Origin: Cryptomeria japonica
Lineage: Eukaryota > Streptophyta > Pinopsida > Cupressales > Cupressaceae
NCBI RefSeq assembly: GCF_030272615.1
Contig: NC_081408.1
Location: 408,176,889-408,240,888, forward strand
DNA: 64,000 nucleotides
Reading direction: 5' to 3'
Shown: piece by piece, positions 12,398 through 24,083 of the stretch
Numbering within the stretch: position 1 is the first letter of the stretch
Layout of the letters: the number at the start of each line of letters is the position of its first letter
Notes under the pieces: generated by a model
Told to the model about the DNA's origin: nothing
Seen by the model: the letters and a program-made list of their open reading frames with translations, nothing else
Databases searched by the model: none
Made by a program: the position numbers and the translations under genes

Positions 12398-13632
12398 TAA
12401 CATTTGCGCATTGCCTCATTTTAGGTTTTTGCGTCGCATTAACATTTCTCCTATGTCACACACTTGGTTTTTATCATTTGCGAGCATCGAGTCATTCTTC
12501 TATCATCTCGCCTTCAAATTTGGTCTTGTCGACAACAATCTTCAATCATGATTTTGGGTCGATCTTTGTCCTTGTCAATCTTGTCATATTGCGACCGATT
12601 TGTCATCGATCGTTGTCTGTCTCAATTATGTCAATTTGGATCAATTTGTCATTGTTCCTTGTCAATTGGCACATTTCTCAATCAAATTGTTTATCGCATT
12701 GGTCATTTATCAATTCAAAATCATGACATTAATTATCTTCAATCAAGACCTAATTGTCATTTTCGCATTTCTAATTCGTCTTCTAGGGTTTTATGATTTA
12801 TTCATTTAACCTAATTTGTCATTTCTTCCTCTAGGATTACTAAATTATTTATTAATCCTAAGTTACAATTAAATCTTTATTTAATTGGCTAATTATTCTT
12901 CCTCTTGTAAATTAATTAATAAATGACAAATTATTAATTAATTTACCTAATTTCTTCTAGTTCCTAATTTCCTATTTTTCCATCAATTTCTAATTCCTAA
13001 TTTTCATCAATTTCAATTTTCTAATTTTCTTAATTTCCTAATTTCAAATTCCTCCTATTTATCTCCTAATTCTATGGGAATGACATTTCAATTTGTCATA
13101 AATTGTCATAATTGATAATCAATCAATTTTGACATAGAATGTGTCATAATTTGTCATCAATTATCAATCAATCAAATTGTGCATGGAAAGTGCATAATTT
13201 GTCATATTGATTTGCAATTTCCATTTGAATTGGATCATGCTAATCTTGTCTTTTTCTCCAATTTCTCTATAAATTGGATGAATTTCTTCAATCAAATCCC
13301 TTGATTCTTGAATCCGAATCCTTAATCAAACTATCGAACTTATGCTTCTAGTACTCTTGAGCTTTTCATCAATCTTGCTTTCAATTGTATGTGCACTTGT
13401 AGGTGAGATCCACAAATCCATTGAAGAGGAAAGAAGAACAATGGAGCCGCATGGAAGGAGCATTCAATTCTGCATTTGGTTTGCATAATCTTTCATTTTG
13501 AATGCTTTGTTTTCATATCTCTATTGAGTGTGCTTAGGATTAGGTTCATTTGCAATGAGTGCTCTCATGATTGAGTTATCATGTCTAGTGTTTTGATATA
13601 TTGTTTTGATGATTCCTAATTCTGATGCTACA
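12398..13632 (+). repeat. Foreign segment X inside the 5' LTR of I
   Basis: This 1235-bp segment is absent from the 3' LTR. It is AT-rich, noncoding, and full of 'tttgtcat' and 'caattt' phrases. Its right part (about 13380-13632: 'aggtgagatcc', 'tggagccgcatggaagg', ending 'gatgctaca') has the look of an LTR R/U5 region parallel to the true one at 14000-14243. I infer that A-B-X (11934-13632, 1699 bp, TG...CA) is a complete LTR of a related family fused to the remainder of I's LTR. The overlapping small ORFs here are not genes. Confidence 0.65.
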
Positions 13633-13936
13633 ATTTAAATTATCCTTTTCTTAAATTAAATAAATATCTTATTTATTTAATTGATCCCACTTCTTCTATT
13701 AATTAAATAAATCTTTATTTATTTAATTAATTCATTAACCTTTTCTACCGATGACACATGTCATTCATCTCTTAATTCATACACTACCTACCTCTTTCAT
13801 TATTTTATTATTTTCTTTACCTACCCTCTAATCATAGCAGACCTCTTTTACACCTCTCAATCTTATCCCTCCATTTCATATAGTGTCTTCTATATAAGGA
13901 GATGCTTCCTTCATTATCAAGCCCGGTTGACTACTT
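13633..13936 (+). repeat. LTR block B, second copy
   Basis: Second copy of the 304-bp block, followed by the normal R/U5 sequence of the LTR (13937-14243). It differs from the first copy at only a few positions, for example 'ctaccgatgac' against 'ctacccatgac'. Confidence 0.93.
13891..13899 (+). promoter_or_regulatory. TATA box of element I (5' LTR)
   Basis: TATATAAGG, with identical copies at 12352-12360 (block B first copy) and 29525-29533 (3' LTR). The 5' LTR therefore holds two potential promoters 1539 bp apart. Confidence 0.65.
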
Positions 13937-14246
13937 GACTTCATTATGCTTTGCACTTTCATATGAGATCCTACTTGCAACCACATTTTTGTTCTTTGTT
14001 GAGCTCTTGTGCACATAAAATCTGAGAGCAAATATATCAAGCAAGATCAATGGAGATAGGAAGAATGGAGATCCAAACCCTATTGAACATGTGATGGTAT
14101 AATCTTTGTGATTTCATTTGATTTGCATTGTCTTAGGTAATCTTCATATGTTATGGTGGATCTTTGTTGTTGTTAGGCTAGGGTTTTGTGGTTGAACTCA
14201 TTTAGTCTTTCAATATTGTTGTTATCCATTTTCACCATATACATTT

Positions 14247-14264
14247 TGGCACGCCCAGTGGGAC
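14247..14264 (+). other. Primer-binding site of element I
   Basis: TGGCACGCCCAGTGGGAC lies three bases after the CA end of the 5' LTR and would pair with the 3' CCA end of a tRNA. It differs from O's primer site. tRNA not assigned. Confidence 0.85.
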
Positions 14265-14344
14265 TCTTGTCCCTTTTGCATTTAACATCTTTGTTGCAGA
14301 TTTTGTGTTTTGAAGTTGCAGATCTGACATTTTTCGACAGCATT

Positions 14345-14660
14345 TTGATATTTTCGCATCTGCGTACTTTCGGATCGCGTTTTTGGCTTTCTGTCGCGTC
14401 TGTGCACTTCCAGATCGCGTTTGTGACTTTCTGTCACGTCTGTGACATCTGGAACCGCGTCTACGTCTGCGACACTGTTTCATCTTTTTTTTTTGCAGAT
14501 TCCAAAAATCACGTCTGTGATCTCCAATCGCGTTTGTGGGGTTTGTAGGCGCATCTGCATCCAGAAGCCACATTTGCGTTACGGAGTCACGTTTGTGTCT
14601 CATAGAAGCGCGTCTGTGTCTCAAAGCCGCGTCTTTGTATTGTACTTGCGTTTGTGCACA
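14345..14660 (+). repeat. CGCGTCTGTG motif array 1 (sense leader)
   Basis: About 15 copies of a motif near CGCGTYTGTG (CGCGTCTGTGC, CGCGTTTGTGA, CACGTCTGTGA, CGCGTCTTTGT and others), spaced about 15-30 nt with unrelated spacers. It begins about 100 nt after the primer site. The same motif recurs at 15885-16065 and, inverted, at 28305-28605. Confidence 0.8.
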
Positions 14661-15884
14661 CTGATTTCATTTTTTAGGGTTTTTTTTCATTGATTCAGTT
14701 TTAATCGTTCAATTTTTCAGATCTAGTTTATTTTGAGCTAACATCTTCAGATCAGGCTAACGAAATTGGTGCAGCTTGTCTTGAAAGAAAAATTGTTTTG
14801 TTGAAGGCCCCTATTCTCACAAAGTCTTTTGGATCTAAAATTTACCTAACTTGTGTGCTTGCAGGAAGGGGTGATTATTGCAAACAATCCAAACCACTAA
14901 TAAATATTTGTTGCAGGTCCTTGGCAAGGGTTTTTGATTTTTATTGTGTGCCTTGTTTTCATAGACTAGCAAACACTTCAATTGGTGCACTAAAATTGAA
15001 TCATTATCTTTTGTGTCTTGAGCAATAGGCTCTTTTTGTTTAATCTTTAGAGGGCCTGTCTTCCCGTGTGGTCATTAGGACTACTAGTGAGAAGAGAACG
15101 ACCCAAGTGGTAGCGAGGAAAACCCACCTCTTTTGAACCACTATAAACAACTATATTCATGGTGAAAACTATGGATAACGTGTGCTGATTAGTTCATACC
15201 GACACTATGTCTCCCCATAAACCCGTTTGATCAAAATTATTTGATCAGTTGTAAGGCGTAACCCCTACCATCTGGGAGCCTTCTGTATTTATAGAGCTGA
15301 AAGTGCCACATGTATGGCCACATGAGCGGATGCCCTTACTAGCACCTTTTTGTTTTAGAAGCCAAAATCCTTCTAGTTGTTGGGGCAGGAGGTCAGACCT
15401 CTGGTAGCGGCCCACACACATACGGTTCTTAGTAGAGATACAAAGTTTGCCACGGGGAGTTTTTGTGGGGACTGATGCTTGGCTGACCCGAGAAGTGAGT
15501 GCCGAGGGTGGAGCTAGTGAGGTCAAGCATCTAAGTATCCACTCTGAATAGCATAGCCTCGGGGGTAAAACCCCATGTGGGATCAACAACTATTATCTTG
15601 GCCAGCCATAAGAATTGTGCTTGACTTATTTTAAACATTCAAAACATTCAAGACCAAACAACAAAACATTGTGTCTTTTGTGTCTTCAAGTGTATGCAAA
15701 ACATTTTTACATCGAACAACACACTTTCTTTGAGTCATATTTTTGAGTCTAGACACTTGCAAACATTGAGTCCTCATCAACACTGTGTCCTCTTGTCACG
15801 AAAAATAGTCAAACATTCAGATTTGGTCACAACAAAACAACTTCACAGATTGGAAAAAAATTGTACAAATTTTGCAAAACCGTG

Positions 15885-16065
15885 TCTGTGTCTGACATAA
15901 TAGTGTCTGTGTCTTATAACCGCATCTGTGAAGGGAAGAAACGCATCTGTGTTCTTCGAATTAACATTGCATTTTAAAAAAAAACTCAGAAACGCGTCTG
16001 TGTTAAACAGAACCACGTCTGTGTTAGGAAATCGCGTCTGTGCAGTATATAGGCACGTCTATGTT
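15885..16065 (+). repeat. CGCGTCTGTG motif array 2 (sense leader)
   Basis: Eight copies: CGTGTCTGTG, GTGTCTGTG, CGCATCTGTG twice, CGCGTCTGTG twice, CACGTCTGTG and CACGTCTATG. Same orientation as array 1, and about 500 bp upstream of the gag start. Confidence 0.8.
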
Positions 16066-16555
16066 TAGAATTGAAAAACTTTTACAGTCCAGCAAACAAA
16101 CACAGTCAGTTTCAGAATTCTTGAGCTTCCTAGGTTATTTCTCTAGGTTTTCATCTAGCATTCAACCTGTCTTTGGGTCTCACAAAGTCCATCATTTCTT
16201 TACACCTTACATTACATTCACATTTGTCCAAACTTGAGTCAAAATGTCACTTGCTTGTCCTCATCATACTTTGTCAACATACTACATACAACAACACTTT
16301 GCTAAGTGGTCCCTCATCAAGGTCTATCACCTTTGGGTCTCATTTGGTCTTACTTAGAGTCAAGGTCAACTTACCTCATCAAGAGAAACTATCATCTCTT
16401 TGGAAGTCACACCTACTCTACTACATACATACTTGGTCTTACACTTTGGACATTGCAAGTACACCTCAGATTCATTTACATTCCATCCAACTCTTGGTCT
16501 TCCATACTCTTTCCATTTTCATCTAGTCTCACACATCTTGGTCAAGACCTAGTTC

Positions 16556-19080
16556 ATGGTTGAAACTTGTTCCCAAAAATCTAGGAGAGAAACTAAAGAG
16601 GCTCAAGAGTCCGCAAACATGAGTTCCTATGAGTATGACAATGATATCTTTTTCAATTCTGATCATACTACATTACCTGACATGGATGCTTATAGAAACA
16701 TTCCAAATGTTGAGCACATGGACACTACAAACAACAATGATACACACAATGACAATATGGACAACTTTTTAGTACATTCAGCAGATGCGGAAGAATCCAT
16801 TATGGATCCCCGTTTCAATTGATTGATTGAGGAAATAATGAGGAGGGATAGACAATACTTCTTACAAATGATGGCACAAAGTGGAGCCAAGATCCCTCAT
16901 GATTTTTACATGTCTCAAATAATGGAAAATCGACCTTTGAAACAAACTCACTCCAATATGGATCAAAGGAGACCTAATAGTGGAGGCAATAGAGGACCAC
17001 ATCTTGTGCCTGAATCACCATCATCTTTGTTTCAAAAACCAGAGGTCCCATACACACATGGTCAAGCATATGATACTCACATTCGTAGACCATTATGGAA
17101 GTCTTATGCAGAAAGATATGCTCAATCACATGCTAATGCTAAGGAACAACCACCAAAGCAATTGGATATCCGAAGGCATTCTCAAAATTTGGACACAAGG
17201 AAACCTCATGTCAAATTTGGGGGCAACACATTAGAACATGACATGCCTGTAGAGTATGGTATACATGGACAAAATAGATATTTCGTTCCTCAACATGAAT
17301 CTATACCAAGTGGTCCATATACGCAACATCATTATAGACCTCGTCCATATGAACATGTGTATGATCAATATCATCCATATATGCAACATGCTCCTCCTCC
17401 AATTGGTGCCTCAAGCATGGGGTATGGTCCAAGAAGTCGGTCTCCACCTAAGAACAATTTGGAGCAACAAATCAAGGATTTACAAAAGAAAATGGAGGAC
17501 ATAAATATGCTGAAGCCAACATACACAATGAGAGAAATATGTCCTTATCCATTTGACAAGAGCATTCCAATGCCTCCTTTTCCTACACACTTTGTGACAC
17601 CTAAGTTTGATAAGTATAGAGGCAAAGGGGATCCTAAGGCACACATAAGACAATTTTTCATAGCCTGCATTGAGGTAGCAACAGAAGAGACATATTTGAT
17701 GAGATTATTCCCACAAAGCTTAGGTGATAAAGCTATGGAATGGTTCTCCCAACTTCCACCTGGTATTAAGTCATGGGGTGACTTAGTAGAGGCATTTATT
17801 CAACATTTCTCCTAAAACATAGAGACATACATATCAGTCACTACTTTGTGCAACACCAAGCAAAAAGATGGAGAGTCTTTTTCATCATTTTTACAAAGAT
17901 GGAGAAATCTAGCTAGTAGATGCTCTTGTGAAATTCCACAAAAACAAATGGTAGAAATATTCACTCAGAATGTTAACAAAGACATTGGTTATGACCTAAG
18001 GAAAGCTTGTTTGTCCACCTTCAAGGACATCATTGAAAAAGGCTTAGCAACAGAGAAGGTCCTAATTGAACAAGGAGTCATTAAGATATTCAAGGAAAAC
18101 AAAGACGACTTTAAAGGAAAAGATAAGCCAAGATTTTGGAACAAAAACAAGAATACAGTCAATGATGGTGTTGTTGATGCCAATACAGTGCGACCCAAAA
18201 TCATTTTTTTGAGATCAAACTCTACAAACAATCAAGTGAATACTCAAACAACTTCTAGATCATGAAGAAAGTACACTCCATTGGGAGAGCCACTTGAGTC
18301 AGTCTTCAAGAAGCTAGTGGCAAACAAAGTAATCACAATTCCAAATTTCCCTCTATATGAGCCAAAGGTCAAACCAAATTGGTGGAATGATGATGAATAT
18401 TGTGAATTTCATAAGAGCAAGGGTCATAAGACAGGAAATTGTCATCGACTGAAGAACATCATACAAGATCTCATTGATAGAGGTGACATTGAGATTGAAG
18501 GGCATTCATCCAATCAAGAACATGAGATTTTTAAGGAACCATTCCCAAAGTATGACAAGGGAAAAGCTGTAGCCACAGATGACCAGACCAACTATACCAA
18601 AGCATCTTGTAACTACAATTCAACTATCAATCATATCTCGATGGATAATTATGTCTCTACCATTATCATCAAGGACAAAAACCCTAAGAATTCTACCCAG
18701 AGACCCAAGATTGTCCTAAAAGGAATCAGATCTTCTTCTGAACCTACCTCTGAATGTCATGTTACAACCCATCGAGGTAAATTCACTTTGCAAGGTGCTC
18801 CAACTAAAAAAACTGCTTCCTCATCAACCAAACCTGAGTATGACCTTGTAGAACAGTTAGGGAAGACACCCGCACTTATTTCCATCCTTGAGCTTTTACG
18901 CATATCCCCCGCACATAAAGCTATTCTTGATAAAATCTTGAGAGACACTGCCATTCCTACTGATTTGAACGTGGACCAGTTTCAAGCCATGGTGGGATAC
19001 CTTTCCATTCCACACTCTCTTACATTGACAGAAGCAGATGACGCCTCCGTAAGTCAACCACATAATGCACCACTACACAT
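16556..19080 (+). pseudogene. gag: gag of element I, interrupted by stops
   Basis: Gag forms the particle and binds the RNA. One reading frame runs through the whole stretch with stops at 16820-16822 (TGA), 17813-17815 and 18263-18265. The start at 16556 (MVETCSQKSRRE) is the first ATG of the frame; 16619 (MSSYEYDN) is an alternative. The capsid-like region follows the pattern YPFDKSIPMPPFP, PKFDKYRGKGDPKAHIRQF, then DKAMEWFSQLPPGIKSW. The zinc knuckle is a C-x2-H-x3-GH-x4-C form (YCEFHKSKGHKTGNC, about 18398-18442), as usual in Tat gag. gag continues into protease in the same frame, suggesting a gag-pro polyprotein. Confidence 0.85.
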
Positions 19081-19600
19081 TGAAGCCTTCATACACAAAC
19101 ATCGAATAAAATGAGTTCTGATAGATGGAGGAGCAGGTCTAAACATTTGTACATTGAGCACTATTAAACAATTGAGATATTCTGATAAAGCTGTGAACTC
19201 TACAAACAAAATTACCATCAAGGCATATGATGATGAAGAGCGTTCATCCAAGGGCACAGTCACCTTGCCTCTCAGAGTTGGGCCAATTACGAAGGATGTG
19301 GTTTGTCAAGTCCTAGACCTAGATCTCACATACAACATATTGCTAGGACGTCCTTGGATTCATGAAATGAGGGCAGTCCCATCTACATATCACCAATGCA
19401 TTAAGTTTCCTCACAATGGAGTTGAGATAATAGTTAATGGTGATCCTAATCCATTCATATACTATAATAATTTGAGATCGAAAACTGAGACCATCATTCC
19501 CAGTAATCGCGAAGCTATTCCTTCTTCGGCATACATTGATCTTGAGTCATTAAAACCCTCGACATCAAAACAAGGTGAGCTTAAAGGCAAATTTTAGGAC
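19081..19600 (+). pseudogene. pol: Aspartic protease of element I
   Basis: The protease cleaves the polyprotein. The active-site motif VLIDGGAGLNI is at about 19117-19150 (D-G-G-A in place of D-T/S-G-A, normal for this clade), followed by KITIKAYDDEERSSKG, the flap-like LPLRVGP and the C-terminal ILLGRPWIHEM. A TGA lies just upstream of the motif (after HKHRIK), where the aligned O protein also has a stop. Same frame as gag. Ends at a TAG/TAA region near 19597. Confidence 0.85.
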
Positions 19601-20574
19601 AAGTGTATGGGTGAATACACTTTAAATCAGACCATGTGCTTACAACAAGTGATGAGTTCACCAAAAGAATATGGAAGACCACATTTTAATAAATAGGTAT
19701 CTATCATTGTACTCAAATGGGACCCTACTATCTTTCAAAGATGGGGTGAATTGGAAGAGGAAGACTTATACAAAATGCTTTACAAAGACCTTGAAAATGA
19801 TACACAAGATCACATCAGTATACCATGTGAGAAATATGGTAAAGGTTTCAAGACCCTACAAAAATTTGGGTATGATGTCAAAAGCCCTCTTGGGTTAAGA
19901 AAGGAAGGCATCATTGAACCCTTACAACCTGAATTGACATTCAAAAAGGAATAGTCAAAGGGACTTGGTTTTGTGACTTCCAAGGTCCACACTCAAAGGA
20001 CAGAAGAAGCATTATAAATCAAAGCTGCCAAAATTCAACAAGAGAATCGCTATTCCACAGACTCCAATGAATGGGAATGGGGTTCAGACAAATCCTCCAG
20101 TGACTATGAGCTCATCGAGACATTCAGAGAGCCAGATGAACCCACAAAAGAAGAGGAATTTTATGAAAAAATCAAAGTTGGTCAAGAAACAACCCCTGAG
20201 GATTTTGCACAATCCTTGTCTCTAGGTCCTAGGTTGAAATCACATAGAATGAGAACACCTGCCCCAGAATGCGCTACTAGTGATGATAATTTGGATTCGT
20301 TCACGATTGAGACTGATGAGGAGAGTGCCAATGATGACCTCGATAATTACCTCGACATACCTAAATATAAATGCATCTTCACTCTTAGCCCCGCTAACTT
20401 CGAAGAATTAAAAGCCTTCCCCTTGTCCACCACCAACTTATTGATTGGGATCATGAAGGACCTGCACAGTTTGACACATTCCAAAATGATGAAGCTTTTA
20501 TTGACTATCTTGGCATACGAGATGATCTTCCCCCTGGGGACCATAAAGCGGGATACACTATAGAACTCAATAGC
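19601..20574 (+). pseudogene. pol: Protease-RT spacer of element I
   Basis: Mostly open in the gag-pro frame but broken by stops. Recognisable blocks shared with O are YGKGFKTLQKFGYD and GLRKEGIIEPLQPELT (a G-patch-like turn, as in O's MGYTGIGPIGKRKEGI), then an acidic stretch (TDEESANDDLDNYLDIP). Around 20520-20575 the frame shifts to that of RT. Ogre-type elements can have an intron between protease and RT; I see no decisive splice sites here. Confidence 0.6.
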
Positions 20575-21822
20575 GTGGCATATTTTGGTGAGGGTGTCGG
20601 GCCTTCTAGTCGCAAAAATATGAAAATAAAAACAAACCAAGGGTCTTCTGGTGAAAACCACACAATGACATTGTTTGACCCCAAAAAAGTAAAAAGAAAG
20701 GACGTATCTGAGGGCAAAAATCTCTCTGAGGCACCCAAAGATGGAAGGCACGACATTCTCCCAGCATCATATGAGGAAAAGTCATCCATGTTGGTAGAGG
20801 AGAATATCAAAACAAACATTGGTACAGAAGAGGTTCCACACAACATATTCCTGGCTCAATCTTTGATGGAGTCAAAAAGGTCAAAATTCATAAGTTTCTT
20901 CAAAGAACGACAAATCAAATTTGCATGGTCATACGCTGATATGCCTGGATTGGATCCGGATTTGGTAATGCATCATTTGACAGTTAAACTGGGGGCAAAA
21001 CCAGTGAAACATAAAGTAAGAAAGATGCATCCACAAGTCGCATTATTGGTCAAAGCAGAGCTTGAAAAATTATTGGATGTCGGATTCATACGCCCAATTG
21101 ATTATCCTGAATGGATCTCCAACTTAGTCCTTATCAGTAAACCAAATCGCAGCATCAGAGTATGTACAGATTTCAGAGACATCAACAAAGCTTGTCCTAA
21201 GGATGACTTCCCATTACCAAACATAGATTTGATTGTAGATCTCATAGCAGGTCATGAAATGTTATCGTTGATGGATGGATTCTCTGGTTATAATCAAATA
21301 AAGATCGCGTCTAAGGATCAACACTAAACATCATTCACTTGTCCTTGGGGAACTTTCTATTGGAATGTCATGCCCTTTGGGCTAAAAAATGCAGGCGCTA
21401 CATATCAAAGAGCCATGACTACTATCTTTCATGATCTCATGCACGTAACTGTGGAAGATTATGTCAACGACCTCTTGGGAAAATCAATAGACATAAATAC
21501 ACATTTGGACATACTTTCAGTCATCTTTGATTGGTTGGAAAAATACAAGGTAAGATTAAACCCCAAGAAATGTGTCTTTGGAGTAACCTCCGGGAAGCTC
21601 CTAGGATTCATTGTATCAAAAAGAGGAATCGAAGCCGATCTAGCAAAATTCAAGGCCATATTAGAGATGCAAACACCAAGAAATATCAGTCAACTTCGAT
21701 CTTTACAAGGGAGACTTCAGTCCATACGAAGATTCATAGCGCAAATTGCAGATAAGTGTAATCCTTTTCAACACTTGCTACATAAAAACATCAGATTCAA
21801 ATGGGATGATAACTATCAATAG
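20575..21822 (+). pseudogene. pol: Reverse transcriptase of element I, YVND active site
   Basis: Copies the RNA into cDNA. I read the approach DPDLVMHHL, KPVKHKVRKMHP, ELEKLLDVGFIRP, then VCTDFRDINKACPKDDFPLPNID, LMDGFSGYNQI, a TAA stop at about 21325 (after KDQH), TSFTCPWGTF, MPFGLKNAGATYQRAM, and the active-site box DYVNDLL where YVDD is expected. O has YMDD at the same place. The thumb/connection continues with KCVFGVTSGKLLGFIVSKRGIEAD and SLQGRLQSIRRFIAQ. Loss of the second catalytic Asp would abolish polymerase activity even without the stop. Confidence 0.9.
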
Positions 21823-22300
21823 GCTTTCTAGATACTCAAAGATTATCTTCTGAATCCACCAATTTTGATGCCACCAGTTCCAGATCAGCCTTTATTATTA
21901 TACATATCAGCTACTTCAACAACACTGGGGGCACTCTTAGCACAAGAAGTTGCTGGGGGCAAAGAAAATGCAGTATACTATATCAGTCGCACATTGGTGG
22001 GATATGAGCTAAACTACACACCAATTGAGCATGCATGTCTCACTGTGGTCTTTGCTTCATAGAAATTATGACATTACATGCTAACTTATAAGACTAAGTT
22101 GGTTGCAAGGATCAATCCATTGAAATACCTTCTCAATAAAGTAATGCTTACTGGGAGACTAGCCAAATGGGTAATGATCCTGAGTGAATTTGACATCGAG
22201 TATGTGGACAGAAAAGCAATAAAAGGACAAGCCATTGCAGATCAATTAGCATATGCTCCCATGATAGATGATGTTCCTCTAATTTTAGAATTTCCAGATG
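21823..22300 (+). pseudogene. pol: Native Ty3/Gypsy RNase H of element I
   Basis: Follows RT in the same frame, with stops at 21820-21822, 21829 and two in the FAS-KL-HYML segment near 22060-22070. Recognisable parts are PLLLYISATSTTLGALLAQE, YYISRTLVGYELNYTPIEH, then LLNKVMLTGRLAKWVMILSEFDIEY and KGQAIADQLA. This is the ancestral RNase H; in Tat elements it is degenerate and followed by a second one, as here. Confidence 0.8.
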
Positions 22301-22740
22301 AATCCATTTTAACAGTGTCACATGCAAAGCCATGGCAACTATACTTTGACGGCTCATACACACAACATGGGGTAGGAGTTGGCATCCTCTTCATAACTCC
22401 TCAAGGGGATTCTATACCAAAATCATATCGATTATCATTTCCCTACACTAATAATATAGCAGAATATGAGGCATTAACAACTGGATTACGGATTGCGGTT
22501 CAGTGGAAGATCCAGGAACTTCGTGTTTTTGGGGACTCTCAACTTGTAATCCGTCAAGCAACTGATGATTACCAAACAAAGGATGAGAAATTAATGCCTT
22601 ACAAAATAATGGTGGATGACTTGAAAAAACATTTCATGAAGTTAGACTTTGAGCAGATACCAAGAGAGTAGAATCGAGCTGCAGATGCCATGGCTACAAT
22701 TGCTTCATTGATCGATCTACCTCCGAATGAGACCCGCTAT
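22301..22740 (+). pseudogene. pol: Second, archaeal-type RNase H of element I
   Basis: Removes the RNA strand of the hybrid. WQLYFDGSYTQHGVGVG gives the first Asp, TNNIAEYEALTTGLRIA the Glu, LRVFGDSQLVIRQ the second Asp, and NRAADAMATIASL the last Asp. An in-frame TAG separates IPRE from NRAAD. The combination of native RNase H and this domain before integrase is diagnostic of the Tat clade. Element O carries the same domain, and I inserted into it. Confidence 0.88.
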
Positions 22741-24083
22741 GATTTCTAGGTGGATAACCTTTTGGTTCCCTCATATGAAATCACTCCTACTGAGATGATA
22801 TGTGTTGTCGGTCCTAAGTCCCAGTTATATGGTTCCATTTTCACATACCTTTGTGACAATACCCTACCTCCTGATCTATCCAATAACCAACGTCGCACTT
22901 TCATTTGCCAATCTTCTCGATACGTCATCTTAGCCGATGTCCTATACTATCAAGGTATAGATGACACTCTTCTTAGATGTTTAGAAAGTGACGAAGCTCA
23001 GATTGCGTTACGTGAAGTACATGAAGGGATATGTGGTCCACATTCTAGTGGTCCTACCTTAGCCAAGAAACTCATCAGGATTGGATATTACTGGCCCAAC
23101 ATGGAAAAAGACTCATATTAGTTTGTCAAGAAATGTAAGCAATGTCAACTTCATGGAGACTACTCATTCATGCGCCAGCACAAGAACTTCAACCAATTGC
23201 GACTCCTTGGCCCTTTTGTCAGTGGGGACTCGATCTCACAGGAAAGATTCACCCTCCATCCTCCAATGGTCATAAATTCATTATCACTGCCACAGAGTAT
23301 TTCACAAAATGGATCGAAGCCGTGCCTCTCATGCAAGTCACTGGAAAATAGATTGCTACGTTCATTCTCAACTATATCATTTGTCGATACAGTATTCCTG
23401 TTTCCATTATCACCGATAACGGGCATCCCTTCAAAAATCAGGATGTTCGTGAACTCTTTGACCGCTTCCATATTTCCCATTGTTTCTCCACATCATATTA
23501 CCCCCAAGATAATGGTCAAGCTGAGGCGTCTAATAAAACAATCCTTAAAATCTCAAAAAAGACAGTCGACGACGCTGACCATAATTGGCATATCCAACTT
23601 AATCCTGCACTTTGGGCCTACTGCACAAGTGTCTGCACACCTACAGGGGCTACACCCTATTCACTTGTCTACGACGCTGAAGACATCTTGCCTATTGAGG
23701 TCGAGCTACCCTCTTTATGAGTCTCTTTGCAAAACATTATCAGTGATGAAGACTATAGGGTCTCTCGCTTACAAGAACTTGAACTATTGGATGAACGAAG
23801 ACATATTGCTTTTAATCATCTCAAGGCTTATCAACAACGAATGAGTCGTAGCTACAATCACAAAGTCAAGCCTCGCACATTTGAGGTAGGTGATTTGGTT
23901 CTCAGAGAAAACCACAAAAATCAGCAAGATAGAGAGAAGAAGGGAAAGTTCAAACCAAACTGGCTTGGTCCTTACATCATTACAACAGCATATGGATTTG
24001 GGGTATATCAGCTCTCAACTACAGAAGGTGAACCTTTGGAGGATCCTATCAACAACATGCACCTTCGCAGGTTTTACACATAG
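22741..24083 (+). pseudogene. pol: Integrase of element I, frameshifted
   Basis: The zinc region is EVHEGICGPHSSG ... YYWPNM ... VKKCKQCQLHG (HHCC), with a TAG between DSY and FVKK. A one-base-type frameshift occurs at about 23160. The core then reads FCQWGLDLTGKI (D), SSNGHKFIITATEYFTKWIEAVP, a TAG after QVTGK, IITDNGHPFKN (D), then [13 protein letters not shown] (E), [11 protein letters not shown], and the C-terminal beta-barrel region KPRTFEVGDLVLRE, GKFKPNWLGPYII, ending INNMHLRRFYT at a TAG (24081-24083). The DDE triad is intact; no chromodomain follows, as expected for Tat. Confidence 0.88.

Larger units (their letters stand above)
11934..14243 (+). mobile_element. 5' LTR of element I, expanded and chimeric (2310 bp)
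   Basis: Starts TGTAGACACCTAAAATTGTC and ends CCATATACA, as does the 771-bp 3' LTR (29107-29877). The extra 1539 bp consists of a foreign segment (12398-13632) plus a second copy of a 304-bp LTR block (12094-12397 repeated at 13633-13936). Since both LTRs are copied from one template at insertion, the difference arose afterwards or by an unusual replication event. Confidence 0.92.
14265..16555 (+). other. Untranslated leader of element I
   Basis: About 2.3 kb without a conserved ORF between the primer site and gag. It contains two arrays of the CGCGTCTGTG motif and, around 15060-15600, a GC-richer unit with phrases such as 'gagaacgacccaagtggtag' and 'gttgtaaggcgtaacccc'. From about 16070 to 16555 the sequence is CT-rich ('ctttgggtctcac', 'cttggtc'). 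Long leaders are usual in Tat elements. Confidence 0.7.

Noticed and set aside
12388-12809. Overlapping ORFs of about 110 codons in the 5' LTR of I
   Set aside because: They lie in AT-rich LTR segment X, overlap each other in three frames and show no domain or codon pattern.
14186-14624. 120- and 130-codon ORFs on both strands
   Set aside because: They run through the primer site and the CGCGTCTGTG array; the open frames result from the repeated motif, not from a protein.
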